Shown: positions 11,500 to 23,061, numbered from the stretch's first letter. The stretch is 64,000 nucleotides of DNA from Halocaridina rubra (GCA_037179515.1 JAXCGZ010009855.1:1-64000); one strand, 5' to 3'. Program-made: numbers and translations. Notes: generated by a model from the letters alone, not told the origin.

Positions 11500-12558
11500 T
11501 TATCTTGCTCTTTTGTAGGTTTGCCAGGCATTTATGTTTTTTCTCCTCCTATGCCTTTTCCAGCATTTGTCTCTCCACTCCTTAGCTCTTTTACACCCAT
11601 TATCGAACCATTTCTCTCTGGCATGAATTACATCTACTTTGGTGACAGGTATGCAGCAATCTACTATCTTCCCATATTTCTCACAAAAGATGTCATACAT
11701 TTCTTGTACAGATTTGTTGTAAAATAAGGTTCTCCAGTCAATAACTGCAAAAACCTCATTCATTTTGATGTAATCTCCTTTCGGATAGTTCCTCCTCATG
11801 TCCTCAGTGCCTCTACTCTCAGGAAGAATATCTTCAATGATATACTCCATTAACAACACACAGTGGTCACTCTTTCCAATTGGTGGTTCATACTCATTTT
11901 TTTCAATATCCAACACATTATCTGTGAACACTAGATCAAGTAGTGATGGCTCATCCCCACCCCTGGCCCTTGTTGGTTCCATTACATGTTGGTGTAGGAA
12001 AGTCCATTGTACGCAATCTAGGAATCTTGCCCCGAATGAGTCCTCACCACTGTGTGGGTCAAGATTTATCCAATCTATCTCTTTATGATTAAAGTCTCCC
12101 ATAATCAAAATCCTACATTTTTTTTCCCGTGCCATGTTAACAACTGAGTTTATGACTTCAATAGTACCTATATGACTTTCCTCATAAATTTCAAGCCTAT
12201 TTTGGTTCCTTGGTGGGTTGTATACAACAGTTATTATAATGCTCTCTGACCCAGTATTTATGCGAGCAACAAGAAATTCCTTGAATTCACTTTCTATAGC
12301 AAAGTTTATTTCTTCAACTTGAATCCTTTCACTTATGAGCAGTGCTATCCCTCCACCAGTCCTCTCAGATCTTTCAACCCTTAGTATTCTGAAGCTCTTA
12401 GGAAAAACTGTGACACTGTTTATGTCCTCAATCAACTTAGTCTCTGTAATTGTTACTATATCTGCCTTACTGTTGTGAATCCTATCTTTTAATTCTACTG
12501 CCTTACCAGCTAATCCATCAGCATTTGTGTATAACAATCTTAATGAGGCCCCATCCAC
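11500..12558 (-). pseudogene. L1x ORF2 APE endonuclease (copy 2)
   Basis: 352 codons starting at MDGASLRLLYTNADGLAGK and overlapping the end of ORF1. The APE motifs are complete: TETKL, YNPPRNQ, GDFNHKEIDW, LLDLVFTD, GKSDHCVLL. It ends at an in-frame TAA in the basic APE-RT linker (KRAR then stop) where copy 1 encodes asparagine. The same stop is in copies 3 and 4. This is most likely ORF2p starting at 12558, now split. Confidence 0.88.
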
Positions 12559-13256
12559 TGATCTTCTGTCATTATCTTCTTTATCTCCCCTTTGTCTGGA
12601 AGAACTCTGTAATGAAAATTTTTCTTCTGTTCTTCATTTCTTTCATCATTTAACCTTCTTGCCTCTTGCAATAAGTTTTTGATCATTCCCATCTCTTCCT
12701 GTGTTCTGTATCGTCTAATGAACACTTCTTTGAATTCTTGAAGGTCTTTTAGACTTTTTTTTCTCAACAATATTTCCCTACATGTTTCCCCTCTCTCAAA
12801 GGTTACTTTTGTTGGTCTCGGCTTTCCTTCCCTCGAATATTTACCTAGTTGGTGTATGTTTACAATATCCTCAGGACCACATACTACTCCAAGCTTTCTT
12901 ATCAGGTCTACAACCCTAGCTTTATTTTCTTCAAGTCTCCCCTGCCATGTTGGCTCCTGGGACTCGCTTATGCCTGAGATTACCACTGTCTTCTCCTTAT
13001 CAAGTGCCTGTCTGATGAGTGGGTTTGCCCTTTCCATCACAACGTCTTTCATTTTTTCGATTACTGTCTCTTTATAGTCAACTGTTTGTATGTTTTCCAG
13101 TGCCACCACCTTTACAGCCTCTTTTACTGCCACATTCCCCTTTAGTGCATCAGCAAAGGAAGTTTTCATGGCATCATTTTCCATATTCAGCTCCTGGAAC
13201 TCTTTTCTGAACTGTTCAATGTTTTCCTTAATCTGGACATTCCAAGCAGCAATCTG

Positions 13257-13258
<2 letters not shown>
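12540..13258 (-). pseudogene. L1x ORF1 protein, 5'-truncated (copy 2)
   Basis: Open to the (CA)n boundary; a methionine at 13184 gives 214 codons. The N-terminal part is helical and charged (IEQFRKEFQELN). It is followed by an RRM-like core with TVVISGISESQEPTWQGR, GKPRPTKVTFERGETCREIL and the FIRRYRTQEE block, as in ORF1p of CR1/L2-type LINEs, which binds RNA and acts as a chaperone. It overlaps the APE start by 19 bp. The true 5' end is missing. Confidence 0.75.

Positions 13259-13327
<69 letters not shown>
13259..13327. repeat. (GT)n microsatellite
   Basis: About 34 GT repeats between the 5' break of L1x copy 2 and the 3' tail of the next L1x fragment. Confidence 0.97.
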
Positions 13328-13328
<1 letters not shown>

Positions 13329-13749
13329 TTACCTAATTGTGATTACCTAATTGTGTTTACGGGAAAGAGCCCAAAGCTCGTATCTTCCCGTCTCCTGATC
13401 GGTTAAATTTTTAGACTTAGTGATACTTATCATACCTGTCCTTAAAACTATGGATTGAGATAGCATTAACTACCTCCTCGCTTAGCGAATTCCAATTATC
13501 AACTACTCTTACACTGCAAAAGTATTTCCTTACATCCTGCAAACAAGTTTTCTTCCGAAGCTTCAAACTATGACCTCTAGTTCTAGAGCCAGCCATATCG
13601 AAATATTGATCCCTATCCACTCTATCATAACCATGAAGGAATTTAAAGACTGTCACCATATCCCCCCTTACTCTTCTAGCTTCGAGTGATGGCAAGTCTA
13701 ATTCCCTCAGCCTCTCATCATAACCGAGATTGCGTATTTCTGGCACCAG
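13328..13749 (-). mobile_element. L1x 3' fragment (unit 1, fragment a)
   Basis: Two tail 14-mers followed by the C-terminal ORF2 block (open frame 13417-13746). It is 5'-truncated at the LVPEIRN block, where the sequence turns into (GT)n after CCAGT. The counterpart in unit 2 keeps only about 95 bp. Confidence 0.88.
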
Positions 13750-13780
13750 TGTGTGTGTGTGTGTTTTTGTGTGTGTGCTT
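13750..13780. repeat. (GT)n tract with T interruptions
   Basis: Short imperfect GT tract linking two L1x fragments. Confidence 0.9.
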
Positions 13781-14887
13781 CCCTAATTGTGTTTACGGGA
13801 AAGAGCCCAAAGCTCGTATCTTCCCGTCTCCTGATCGGTTCCATTTTATACTTAGTGATACTTATCACACCTGTCCTTAAAACTATGGATTGAGATAGCA
13901 TTAACTACCTCCTCGCTTAGCCAATTCCAATTATCAACTACTCTTACACTGAAAAAGTATTTCCTTACATCCTGCAAAGAATTTTTCTTACAAAGCTTCA
14001 AACTATGACCTCTAGTTCTAGAACCAGCCATATCAAAATATCGATCCCTATCCACTCTATCATAACCATGAAGGAATTTAAAGACTGTCACCATATCCCC
14101 CCTCACTCTTCTAGCTTCGAGTGATGGTAAATCTAATTCCCTCAGCCTCTCATCATAACTGAGATTGCGTATTTCTGGCACCAGTTTCGTGGCATGTCTT
14201 TGAACTTTTTCAAGCTTAGCTATGTGCTTTTTCAAGTGCGGATTCCAAAAGGGGGCTGCATATTCCAGTTTTGGCCTCACATAGGTTACATAAATATTTC
14301 TGAACATTTCCTTGTCCATGTGCCTGAAGGCTACCCTTACATTTGATAAGAATGCATATGCTGCCCTTACTATGCCATTTATATGTATTTCTGGAGACAA
14401 ATCTGCCAGTATGTTTACTCCTAGATCTCTCTCATTTTCTGTCTCTTGAAATTGTACTCCAGCCACCGAGTAGTCAAGCTTGGGCCTTCTTGCACTTGTA
14501 CCCATTCTCATTACCATACATTTTGAAGTATTGAATTTCATTAGCCACTTTTCTGACCACTCATGCAGATTATTTAGATCCTCCTGAAGTTCTCTACCAT
14601 TGTTCTCGTTATTTACTTTCTTCACAATCTTTGCATCATCTGCAGACATATTCATGAATGAATTTACAGACTCTGGTAGGTCATTTACATATACAAGGAA
14701 CAAAAGTGGCCCTAAAACTGAACCCTGTCGAACTCCACTACTAACTCTTCTCCATTCAGACACCGAGTGTCTTACTCTAACCCTCTGTTCCCTTCCTTCT
14801 AAGTAAGTTTTTATCCATTCCAAAACATTTCCACCTATTCTAGCCATTGATTGCAGCTTCCTAATAAGTCTCCCATGTGGAACAGTG
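13781..14887 (-). mobile_element. L1x 3' fragment (unit 1, fragment b)
   Basis: Starts with a divergent tail (CTTCCCTAATTG) and reads to RT motif A, where it breaks at GGAACAGTGT into (GT)n. Its coding part is 13852-14847. Confidence 0.9.
13852..14847 (-). pseudogene. L1x RT C-terminal half (fragment b, unit 1)
   Basis: 331 codons from MARIGGNVLEWIKTYLEG through motif B (here SSGVRQGSVLGP, Pro to Arg) and motif C (SADDAKIV, Phe to Ser) to the terminal KDRCDKYH. Both odd substitutions recur at 23134-24129, which marks the two as duplicates. There is no APE or RT N-terminus. Confidence 0.85.
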
Positions 14888-14910
14888 TGTGTGTGTGTGT
14901 GTGTGTGTGT
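14888..14910. repeat. (GT)n microsatellite at the L1x/RTE junction
   Basis: Short GT tract between the truncated L1x fragment and the 5' end of the RTE element. Confidence 0.93.
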
Positions 14911-15071
14911 ATATCAAAGAATAGCCCCAACGTATTACCTGCGTGTCGTAAGAGGTGACTAAAAGTGGACGGGGCGAGGGGACTAGGAATCCCACCTTGT
15001 ATTAACCTCCTGCGAGACGTCAAAAAAGAAGGGGAGTAGAGGGGAGAATAACTTCTCCCCAAACTCTAGCT

Positions 15072-15824
15072 TTGGGGTGTCTAAATGTGCTTGGTTGTAG
15101 TACGATAGAGAGCAAAAGATGTGAGATTGGATATATGTTTGGTAGGAGAAAGATGGATGTATTGGCATTGTGTGAGACGAAGATGAAAGGAAATGGAAAA
15201 GTGGCATTTGGTGATGTGACATGTAGGGTGTCTGGGGTTGAAAAGGGGAGAACGAGAGAAGGTGTGGCATTATTGCTGAGTGAATGGATGGTAAATAAGG
15301 TAGTGGAATGGAAAAAAAGGTCATATAGGCTGATGTGGGTGAGGGCTAGGATAGGTAGGGAATGTTGGGCTTTTGTTAGTGCGTATGGGCCAGAATGTGA
15401 GAGAAGTGAGGAAGAGCGGGATGAATTCTGGAATGAGTTAACTAGGTGTGTGGATGGTCTAAGTAGAAGGAACTATGTAGTTGTGTTTGGTGACTTGAAT
15501 GCCAGAGTGGGCGATGGAGAGATAGAAGGTGTTGTAGGAAAGTATGGTGTACCAGGTGGGAATGAGAGTGGCGAGAGACTGTTAGATATGTGTGTGGAGC
15601 AAGAGTTGGTGATAGGTAATAGTTTTTTCAAGAAAAAGTTAATAAATAAGTATACATGGATGAGAGTGGCAAATGAAAGAGTGAAAGAAATAACATTGAT
15701 GGATTATGTGTTGGTAACAAAGAGCATGATTGGTAGAGTGAAAGATGTGCATGCATTTAGGGGTGTGGCTGCTGGGATGTCTGATCATTTTTTTATTGAA
15801 GCAAAAGTGGTAGTAGTAAAATAG
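15072..15824 (+). pseudogene. RTE APE endonuclease (copy 1)
   Basis: 250 codons with LNVLGC, ALCETKMKG (metal-binding Glu), FVSAYGPE, FGDLNARVGDG, LMDYVLV and MSDHFF (Asp-His), i.e. a complete APE motif set. It ends at a TAG (15822), where an intact element would read on toward the RT. Confidence 0.85.
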
Positions 15825-15922
15825 TGGGGAAATAGAGTGGGGGGATGTAGAAGGGAAATGGTGAAGGTGGAAGAGTTGAAAAAGGCAGAGAAGAGACAGG
15901 AATATCAGGACAGGTTGAAAAA

Positions 15923-16420
15923 GTGGCATATGACAGGGTGAAAGAAAGATTAGTTGGGGAATTAGATGTGGAATGGGGGTTGATGAAAGAATGTTTTGTG
16001 GGAAATGCAAGTGATGTGTGTGGAAAGAAGTTTGTTGGAGGTGGCATGAGGAGGGGCAGCGAGTGGTGGAATGAAGGGGTGAAAATGAAGGTGGAAGAGA
16101 AAAAGAGGGCATTTGAGGAATGACTGCAGTGTAACAGGAGGGAGAAGTGTGAAAGATATAGGGAGAAAAATGTGGAAACCAAGCAGAAGGTAGAGGAAGA
16201 GAATAGGTTAGCAAATGTTAGGTGGGGACAGGATTTTAGTAGGTCATATGAGGAAAATAAAAAGAAGTTTTGGAAAAAAGGGAAGAGAGTAAGGAAGGGT
16301 TGATCGAGGATGGAAGAGACAATGAAAGATGTGAATGGACAGATGTTAAGAGGGAACGATGCAAGAAAAAGATGGGTAGAGTATTTTGAGTGCTTGCTGA
16401 ATGTTGATTAAGAAAGAGAG
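15923..16420 (+). pseudogene. RTE APE-RT linker (copy 1)
   Basis: Decayed linker rich in Glu/Lys/Arg. A 66-codon piece (15923-16123) and following pieces are broken by stops near 16123, 16303 and 16409. It connects the APE to the RT starting around 16430. Confidence 0.6.
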
Positions 16421-16429
16421 GCAGCTATA

Positions 16430-16966
16430 GTGGCAGTGGGGGGTGTTCAAGCTCCAGTAATGGGAAATAAAAATGAGAGAGAGATTACAAGAGAGGAGGT
16501 GAAAAGGGCATTGTATGAAGCAAAAGCAGGTAAAGCACCTGGAATGGATGGTGTAAGAGCGGAGATGTTGAAAGAAGGGGGTGTGACTGCATTGGAATGG
16601 TTAGTGAGAGTGTTTGATATATGCCTTATGTTGTCAATGGTGCCAGTGGAATGTGTGCTTGCTTGTATAGTGCCCCTATACAAAGGTAAGGGAGCTGTGT
16701 ATGAATACAATAATTTTTGGGGTATGAGTTTGTTGAGTGTGGTAGGAAAAGTGCATGGTAGGATACTGATTAAAAGGATTAGGGATAAAACAGAAAATGT
16801 GATCACGGAAGTGCAGAGTGGTTTCAGGAGAGGTAGAGGTTGTATAGATCAGATTTTAATAGTTAGGCAGTTATGTGAAAAATATGTAGCAAAGGTTAAA
16901 GATGTGCATTTTGCATTTTTGGATCTGGAGAAAGCGTATGATAAAGTTGATAGAGAGGCAATGTGA
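16430..16966 (+). pseudogene. RTE RT, N-terminal motifs (copy 1)
   Basis: 178 codons: KAGKAPGMDGVRAEML, VPLYKGKGAVYEYNNF, QSGFRRGRGCIDQI, and motif A FAFLDLEKAYDKVD. It ends where a tryptophan codon has become TGA (16964). A second TGA follows within 25 bp and a TAA comes after the motif B block SVGLRQGCVMSPWLFN (about 17085-17137). NNFWGMS here is NNFRGMS in the second copy. Confidence 0.83.
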
Positions 16967-17158
16967 AATGTTTTGAGATTATATTGAATTAATGGTAAAT
17001 TGTTGCATGCAGTGAAGAGTTTGTATGAGGGCAGTAGAGCTTGTTTTAGGGTAGGGAATGAAATAAGTGAGTGGTTTCCAGTGAGTGTGGGACTGAGACA
17101 GGGATGTGTGATGTCACCATGGCTGTTCAATTTGTAATTTGAAGGGGTCGTAAGAGAG

Positions 17159-17941
17159 GTGAATGAGCGAGTACGTGGTCGAGGTTTCAGGATGGTAGAT
17201 GGGGATGATATCGAGTGGGAGCTGAATCAGTTACTGTTTGCAGATGAAACTGTGGTGGTGGCAGATTCAGAGGAGAAGCTGTGTCAGTTAGTGTCAGAAT
17301 TTGGAATGGTGTGTGAGAGAAGGAAGTTGCGAGTGAATGTGGGAAAGAGCAAGGTTATGAGGTGTACAAAAAATGAGGATGATGCTGGATTGAATGTCAT
17401 GTTGAATGGAGAGACACTTGAGGAAGTTGATCAGTTTAAATATTTAGGCTCGGTTATAGATACAAATGATAGAGTGGAAGCTGATTTGTGCCACAGAGTG
17501 AATGAAGGATGTAAAGTATTGGGTGCATTGAAAGAAATGATGAATAATAGAGGGTTAGAAATAAATTTTAAGAAAGTTTTGTATGAGAAAGTGGTTGTGC
17601 CACCTGTGCTGTATGGATCAGAGTTAAGGGGTATAAAAGTAAGTGAGAGACGGAAACTAAATGTATTTGAGATGAAATGCCTGGTGGGTATGATAGGTGT
17701 ATCTCGGTTGGGTAGGGTTAGGAATGAAGTGGTGAGAGCAAGAACAGGTGTGAGGAGAGAATTTGCAACCAGAGTAGATATGAATGTTCTGAGATGGTTT
17801 GGCCATATGGAAAGGATGGACAATGAAAGACTGCTGGAAAAGATGATGAATGCGAGAGTTGATGGGAGAAAAGTTAGAGGCAGGCCTAGGTTTGGGGAGA
17901 TGAATGGAGTAAGGAGAGCCCTGAATGATAGAAGCAAGTGA
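17159..17941 (+). pseudogene. RTE RT C-terminal part (copy 1)
   Basis: 260 codons. Motif C reads LLFADETVVVAD: the second aspartate of the usual FADD is Glu. It is followed by GKSKVMRC, FKYLGSVID and the C-terminal RTE block LRWFGHMERM with the basic GRKVRGRPRFGEM. The first methionine is internal; the frame is cut from the RT N-terminus by the stops just upstream. Confidence 0.83.
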
Positions 17942-18230
17942 GCTTGCTAGGAATAGGAATGAGTGGCAAGTGATTGTGATGCAGCTCTGATGGGCATCTA
18001 CTATTACCACAGGACTGCATCTTACAGAAGTAGCCCTGTGGTAGGGGCAGTAGGGGAGTTGGCATTTATGAAGCGACACAGGTTGTTGAAGAGCCGGAAG
18101 GATGGGCTGTGGCACTTCTGCAGTGTTATCTTAACTGTAGCTAGCTCTCTCGCCATTGCCCATAGAGCAAAGTAATCCCCTTATTGTTGCTTTTTTTATG
18201 TTGCTTACCCCCCAATTGGAGGAGGCTGTA

Positions 18231-19251
<1,021 letters not shown>

Positions 19252-19341
19252 TGATTACCTAAGTGTGATTACCTAATAGTGTTTACGGGAAAGAGCCCAA
19301 AACTCGTATCTTCCCGTCTCCTGATCGGTTCCATTTTAGAC

Positions 19342-19891
19342 TTAGTGATACTTATCATACCTGTCCTTAAAACTATGGATTGAGATACCATTAACTACCT
19401 CCTCGCTTAGCCAATTCCAATTATCAACTACTCTTACACTGAAAAAGTATTTCCTTACATCCTGCGAAGAAGTTTTCTTACGAAGCTTCAAACTGTGAAC
19501 TCTAGTTCTAGAGCCAGCCATATCAAAATATCGATCCCTATCCACTCTATCATTACCATGAAGGAATTTAAAGACTGTCACCATATCCCCCCCTCACTCT
19601 TCTAGCTTCGAGTGATGGTAAGTCTAATTCCCTCAGCCTCTCATCATAAGTGAGATTGTGTATTTCTGGCACCAGTTTCGTGGCATATCTTTGAACTTTT
19701 TCAAGCTTAGCTATGTGCTTTTTCAAGTGCGGATTCCAAAAGGGGGCTGCATATTCGAGTTTTGGCCTCACATAGGTTACATAAATATTTCTGAACATTT
19801 CCTTGTCCATGTGCCTGAAGGCTACCCTTACATTTGATAAGAATGTATATGCTGCCCTAACTATGCCATTTATATGTATTTCTGGAGACAA
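19342..19891 (-). pseudogene. L1x ORF2 C-terminal part (copy 3)
   Basis: Two frames (19342-19584 and 19568-19891) split by one extra C in a C-run near 19590. Together they cover the block from SPEIHINGIVRAAY to KDRYDKYH. VVNGISIHS matches copy 4 and not copy 2. Confidence 0.82.
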
Positions 19892-19927
19892 ATCTGCCAG
19901 TATGTTTACTCCTAGATCTCTCTCATT

Positions 19928-21127
19928 TTATGTCTCTTGAAGTTGTACTCCAGCCACCGAGTAGTCAAGCTTGGGCCTTCTTGCACTTGTACCCATTCTC
20001 ATTACCTTACATTTTGAAGTGCTGAATTTCGTTAGCCACTTTTCTGACCACTCATGCAGATTATTTAGATCCTCCTGAAGTTCTCTACCATTGTTCTCGT
20101 TTTTTACTTTCTTCACAATCTTTGCATCATCTGCAAACATATTCATGAATGAATTTACAGACTCTGGTAGGTCATTTACATATACAAGGAACAAAAGTGG
20201 CCCTAAAACTGAACCCTGTGGAACTCCACTACTAACTCTTCTCAATTCAGACACTGAGTGTCTTACTCTAACCCTCTGTTCCCTTCCTTCTAAGTAAGTT
20301 TTTATCCATTCCAAAACATTTCCACCTATTCTAGCCATTGATTGCAGCTTCCTAATAAGTCTCCCATGTGGAACAGTGTCAAACGCTTTCTGAAAGTCTA
20401 GGAATATGCAATCTGCCCATCCCTCTCTTTCCTGTAAGATTTGACTTACCTCATCATAAAATTCTAATAAGTTTGTTACTGTTGATCTACCTTCTCTGTA
20501 GCCATGTTGCCTCACTGACAAAAAGTTGAAGGATTCCAAGTGAAGAGAGATATGTTTCCTTAGTAGTTTCTCCATAACTTTGCAAACTATGCTGGTCAAG
20601 GAAACTGGTCTATAGTTCACAGCCGTATCCCTCCTTCCCTTTTTGAAGATAGGTATCACATTTGCTTGTTTCCAGCATCTTGGAATCTCCCCCGACTCCA
20701 GTGACTCCTTAAATATGATACTTAGTGCCACTGATATTGTGTTTGCGCATTTTTTAAGCACATGAGGGGATATGTCATCGGGACCTGTAGCTTTATGAAC
20801 ATCTAAATCCATCAGCGCTTTGCATACCTCTGTGGCTGTAAGGTTGATGTTCTCTAATACCGGCCCTTGAGCTTCTATCACTGCAATCTGAGGGGGTGGG
20901 GTATTTTCTACTGTAAATACTGACTGAAACTCCTTGTTCAATTCTTTGCAGATCTCTTCATCCGTCTCAGTGATGCTTCCATCCGCTCTCTTTAGCCTTA
21001 AAACCTGTTCTTTTACCTTCAGTTTTCCTCTGATAAAGCTGTGGAAAAGCTTGGGATTTTCTTTAGCCTTCCTGGTGATGTCCCTCTCATAGTCTCTCTC
21101 TGCCTCTCTCCTTTTACTTAGGTAGTC
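19928..21127 (-). pseudogene. L1x ORF2 RT core (copy 3)
   Basis: RT frame running from the linker TAA to a new TAA at 19928, where the Glu of QETEN is a stop. Motif A FLDFQKAFD, motif B GVPQGSVLGP and motif C MFADDAKIV are intact. SELRRVS (near 20244) is shared with copy 4, while HGYREG (near 20503) is shared with copy 2: the two halves have different closest relatives. Confidence 0.85.
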
Positions 21128-22186
21128 TTATCTTGCTCTTTTGTAGGTTTGCCAGGCATTTATGTTTTTTCTCCTCCTATACCTTTTCCAGCATTTGTCT
21201 CTCCACTCCTTAGCTCTTTTACACCCATTATCGAACCATTTCTCTCTGGCATGAATTACACCTACTTTGGTGACAGGTATGCAGCAATCTACTATCTTCC
21301 CATATATCTCACAAAAGATGTCATACATTTCTTGTACAGATTTGTTGTAAAATAAGGTTCTCCAGTCAATAACTGCAAAAACCTCATTCATTTTGATGTA
21401 ATCTCCTTTCGGATAGTTCCTCCTCATGTCCTCAGTGCCTCTACTCTCAGGAAGAATATCTTCAATGATATACTCCATCAACAACACACAGTGGTCACTC
21501 TTTCCAATTGGTGGTTCATACTCGTTTTTTTCAATATCCAACACATTATCTGTGAACACTAGATCAAGTAGTGATGGCTCATCCCCACCCCTGGCTCTTG
21601 TTGGTTCCATTACATGTTGGTGTAGGAAAGTCCATTGTACGCAATCTAGGAATCTTGCCCCGAATGAGTCCTCACCACTGTGTGGGTCAAGATTTATCCA
21701 ATCTATCTCTTTATGATTAAAGTCTCCCATAATCAAAATCCTACATTTTTTTTCCCGTGCCATGTTAACAACTGAGTTTATGACTTCAATAGTACCTATA
21801 TGACTTTCCTCATAAATTTCAAGCCTATTTTGGTTCCTTGGTGGGTTGTATACAACAGTTATTATAATGCTCTCTGACCCAGTATTTATGCAAGCAACAA
21901 GAAATTCTTTGAACTCACTTTCTATAGCCAAGTTTATTTCTTCAACTTGAATCCTTTCACTTATGAGCAGTGCTATCCCTCCACCAGTCCTCTCAGATCT
22001 TTCAACCCTTAGTATTCTGAAGCTCTTAGGAAAAACTGTGACACTGTTTATGTCCTCAATCAACTTAGTCTCTGTAATTGTTACTATATCTGCCTTACTG
22101 TTGTGAATCCTATCTTTTAATTCTACTGCCTTCCCAGCTAATCCATCAGCATTTGTGTATAACAATCTTAATGAGGCCCCATCCAC
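21128..22186 (-). pseudogene. L1x ORF2 APE endonuclease (copy 3)
   Basis: 352 codons, near-identical to 11500-12558, including TITETKLIED and FPKSFRI (copies 1 and 4 have AITETKLSED and FPKGFRI). The APE motifs are complete. It ends at the shared TAA. Confidence 0.86.
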
Positions 22187-22883
22187 TGATCTTCTGTCAT
22201 TATCTTCTTTATCTCCCCTTTGTCTGGAAGAACTCTGTAATGAAAATTTTTCTTCTGTTCTTCATTTCTTTCATCATTTAACCTTCTTGCCTCTTGCAAC
22301 AAGTTTTTGATCTTTCCCATCTCTTCCTGTGTTCTGTATCGTCTAATGAACATTTCTTTGAATTCTTGAAGGTCTTTTAGACTTTTTTTTCTCAACAATA
22401 TTTCCCTACATGTTTCCCCTCTCTCAAAGGTTACTTTTGTTGGTCTCGGCTTTCCTTCCCTCGAATATTTACCTAGTTGGTGTATGTTTACAATATCCTC
22501 AGGACCACATACTACTCCAAGCTTTCTTATCAGGTCTACAACCCTAGCTTTATTTTCTTCAAGTCTCCCCTGCCATGTTGGCTCCTGGGACTCGCTTATG
22601 CCTGAGATTACCACTGTCTTCTCCTTATCAAGTGCCTGTCTGATGAGTGGGTTTGCCCTTTCCATCACAACGTCTTTCATTTTTTCGATTACTGTCTCTT
22701 TATAGTCAACTGTTTGTATGTTTTCCAGTGCCACCACCTTTACAGCCTCTTTTACTGCCACATTCCCCTTTAGTGCATCAGCAAAGGAAGTTTTCATGGC
22801 ATCATTTTCCATATTCAGCTACTGGAACTCTTTTCTGAACTGTTCAATGTTTTCCTTAATCTGGACATTCCAAGCAGCAATCT
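22168..22883 (-). pseudogene. L1x ORF1 protein, 5'-truncated (copy 3)
   Basis: 214 codons from a methionine at 22812, open further to the (CA)n break. Differs from copy 2 at only a few residues (EMFIRR for EVFIRR, GKIKN for GMIKN). Same RRM-like core and same 5' truncation point. Confidence 0.75.
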
Positions 22884-22991
22884 GTGTGTGTGTGTGTGTG
22901 TGATTACCTAATTGTGATTACCTAATTGTGTTTACGGGAAAGAGCCCAAAGCTCGTATCTTCCCGTCTCCTGATCGGTTCCATTTTTAGAC

Positions 22992-23051
<60 letters not shown>

Positions 23052-23061
23052 TGTGTGTGCT
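22884..23061 (-). repeat. (GT)n, short L1x tail fragment, (GT)n
   Basis: Nine GT repeats, then about 95 bp of L1x 3' end (two 14-mers, the GGGAAAGAGCCC block, to ACTTAGTG), then about 60 bp of GT. It corresponds to 13259-13780 of unit 1, where the L1x fragment is about 420 bp. Confidence 0.88.

Larger units (their letters stand above)
9626..13258 (-). mobile_element. L1x LINE copy 2 (macro-repeat unit 1)
   Basis: Near-complete L1x: 3' tail at 9626 inside tRNA-like unit 8, then RT, APE and most of ORF1, ending abruptly in (CA)n at 13258. ORF2 is one continuous frame from 12558 to 9715 apart from a single TAA at about 11500. It is 5'-truncated within ORF1. Confidence 0.9.
19252..22883 (-). mobile_element. 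L1x LINE copy 3 (mosaic; macro-repeat unit 2)
   Basis: Same extent as copy 2, from the tail at 19252 to a 5' break in (CA)n at 22883. Left of about 20244 its diagnostic bases match copy 4; right of about 20444 they match copy 2. Breaks: an extra C near 19590, a TAA near 19928 and the shared linker TAA near 21128. Confidence 0.9.

Noticed and set aside
13259..13327. Telomere-like or Z-DNA regulatory element at the (GT)n tracts
   Set aside because: (GT)n could adopt Z-DNA, but nothing here shows a regulatory role; the consistent link is with LINE junctions.
15639..16214. Long minus-strand frames opposite the RTE element (also 16447-16806, 17431-17937 and their unit 2 copies)
   Set aside because: Serine/proline/histidine-rich antisense of purine-rich RTE coding sequence; no motifs.
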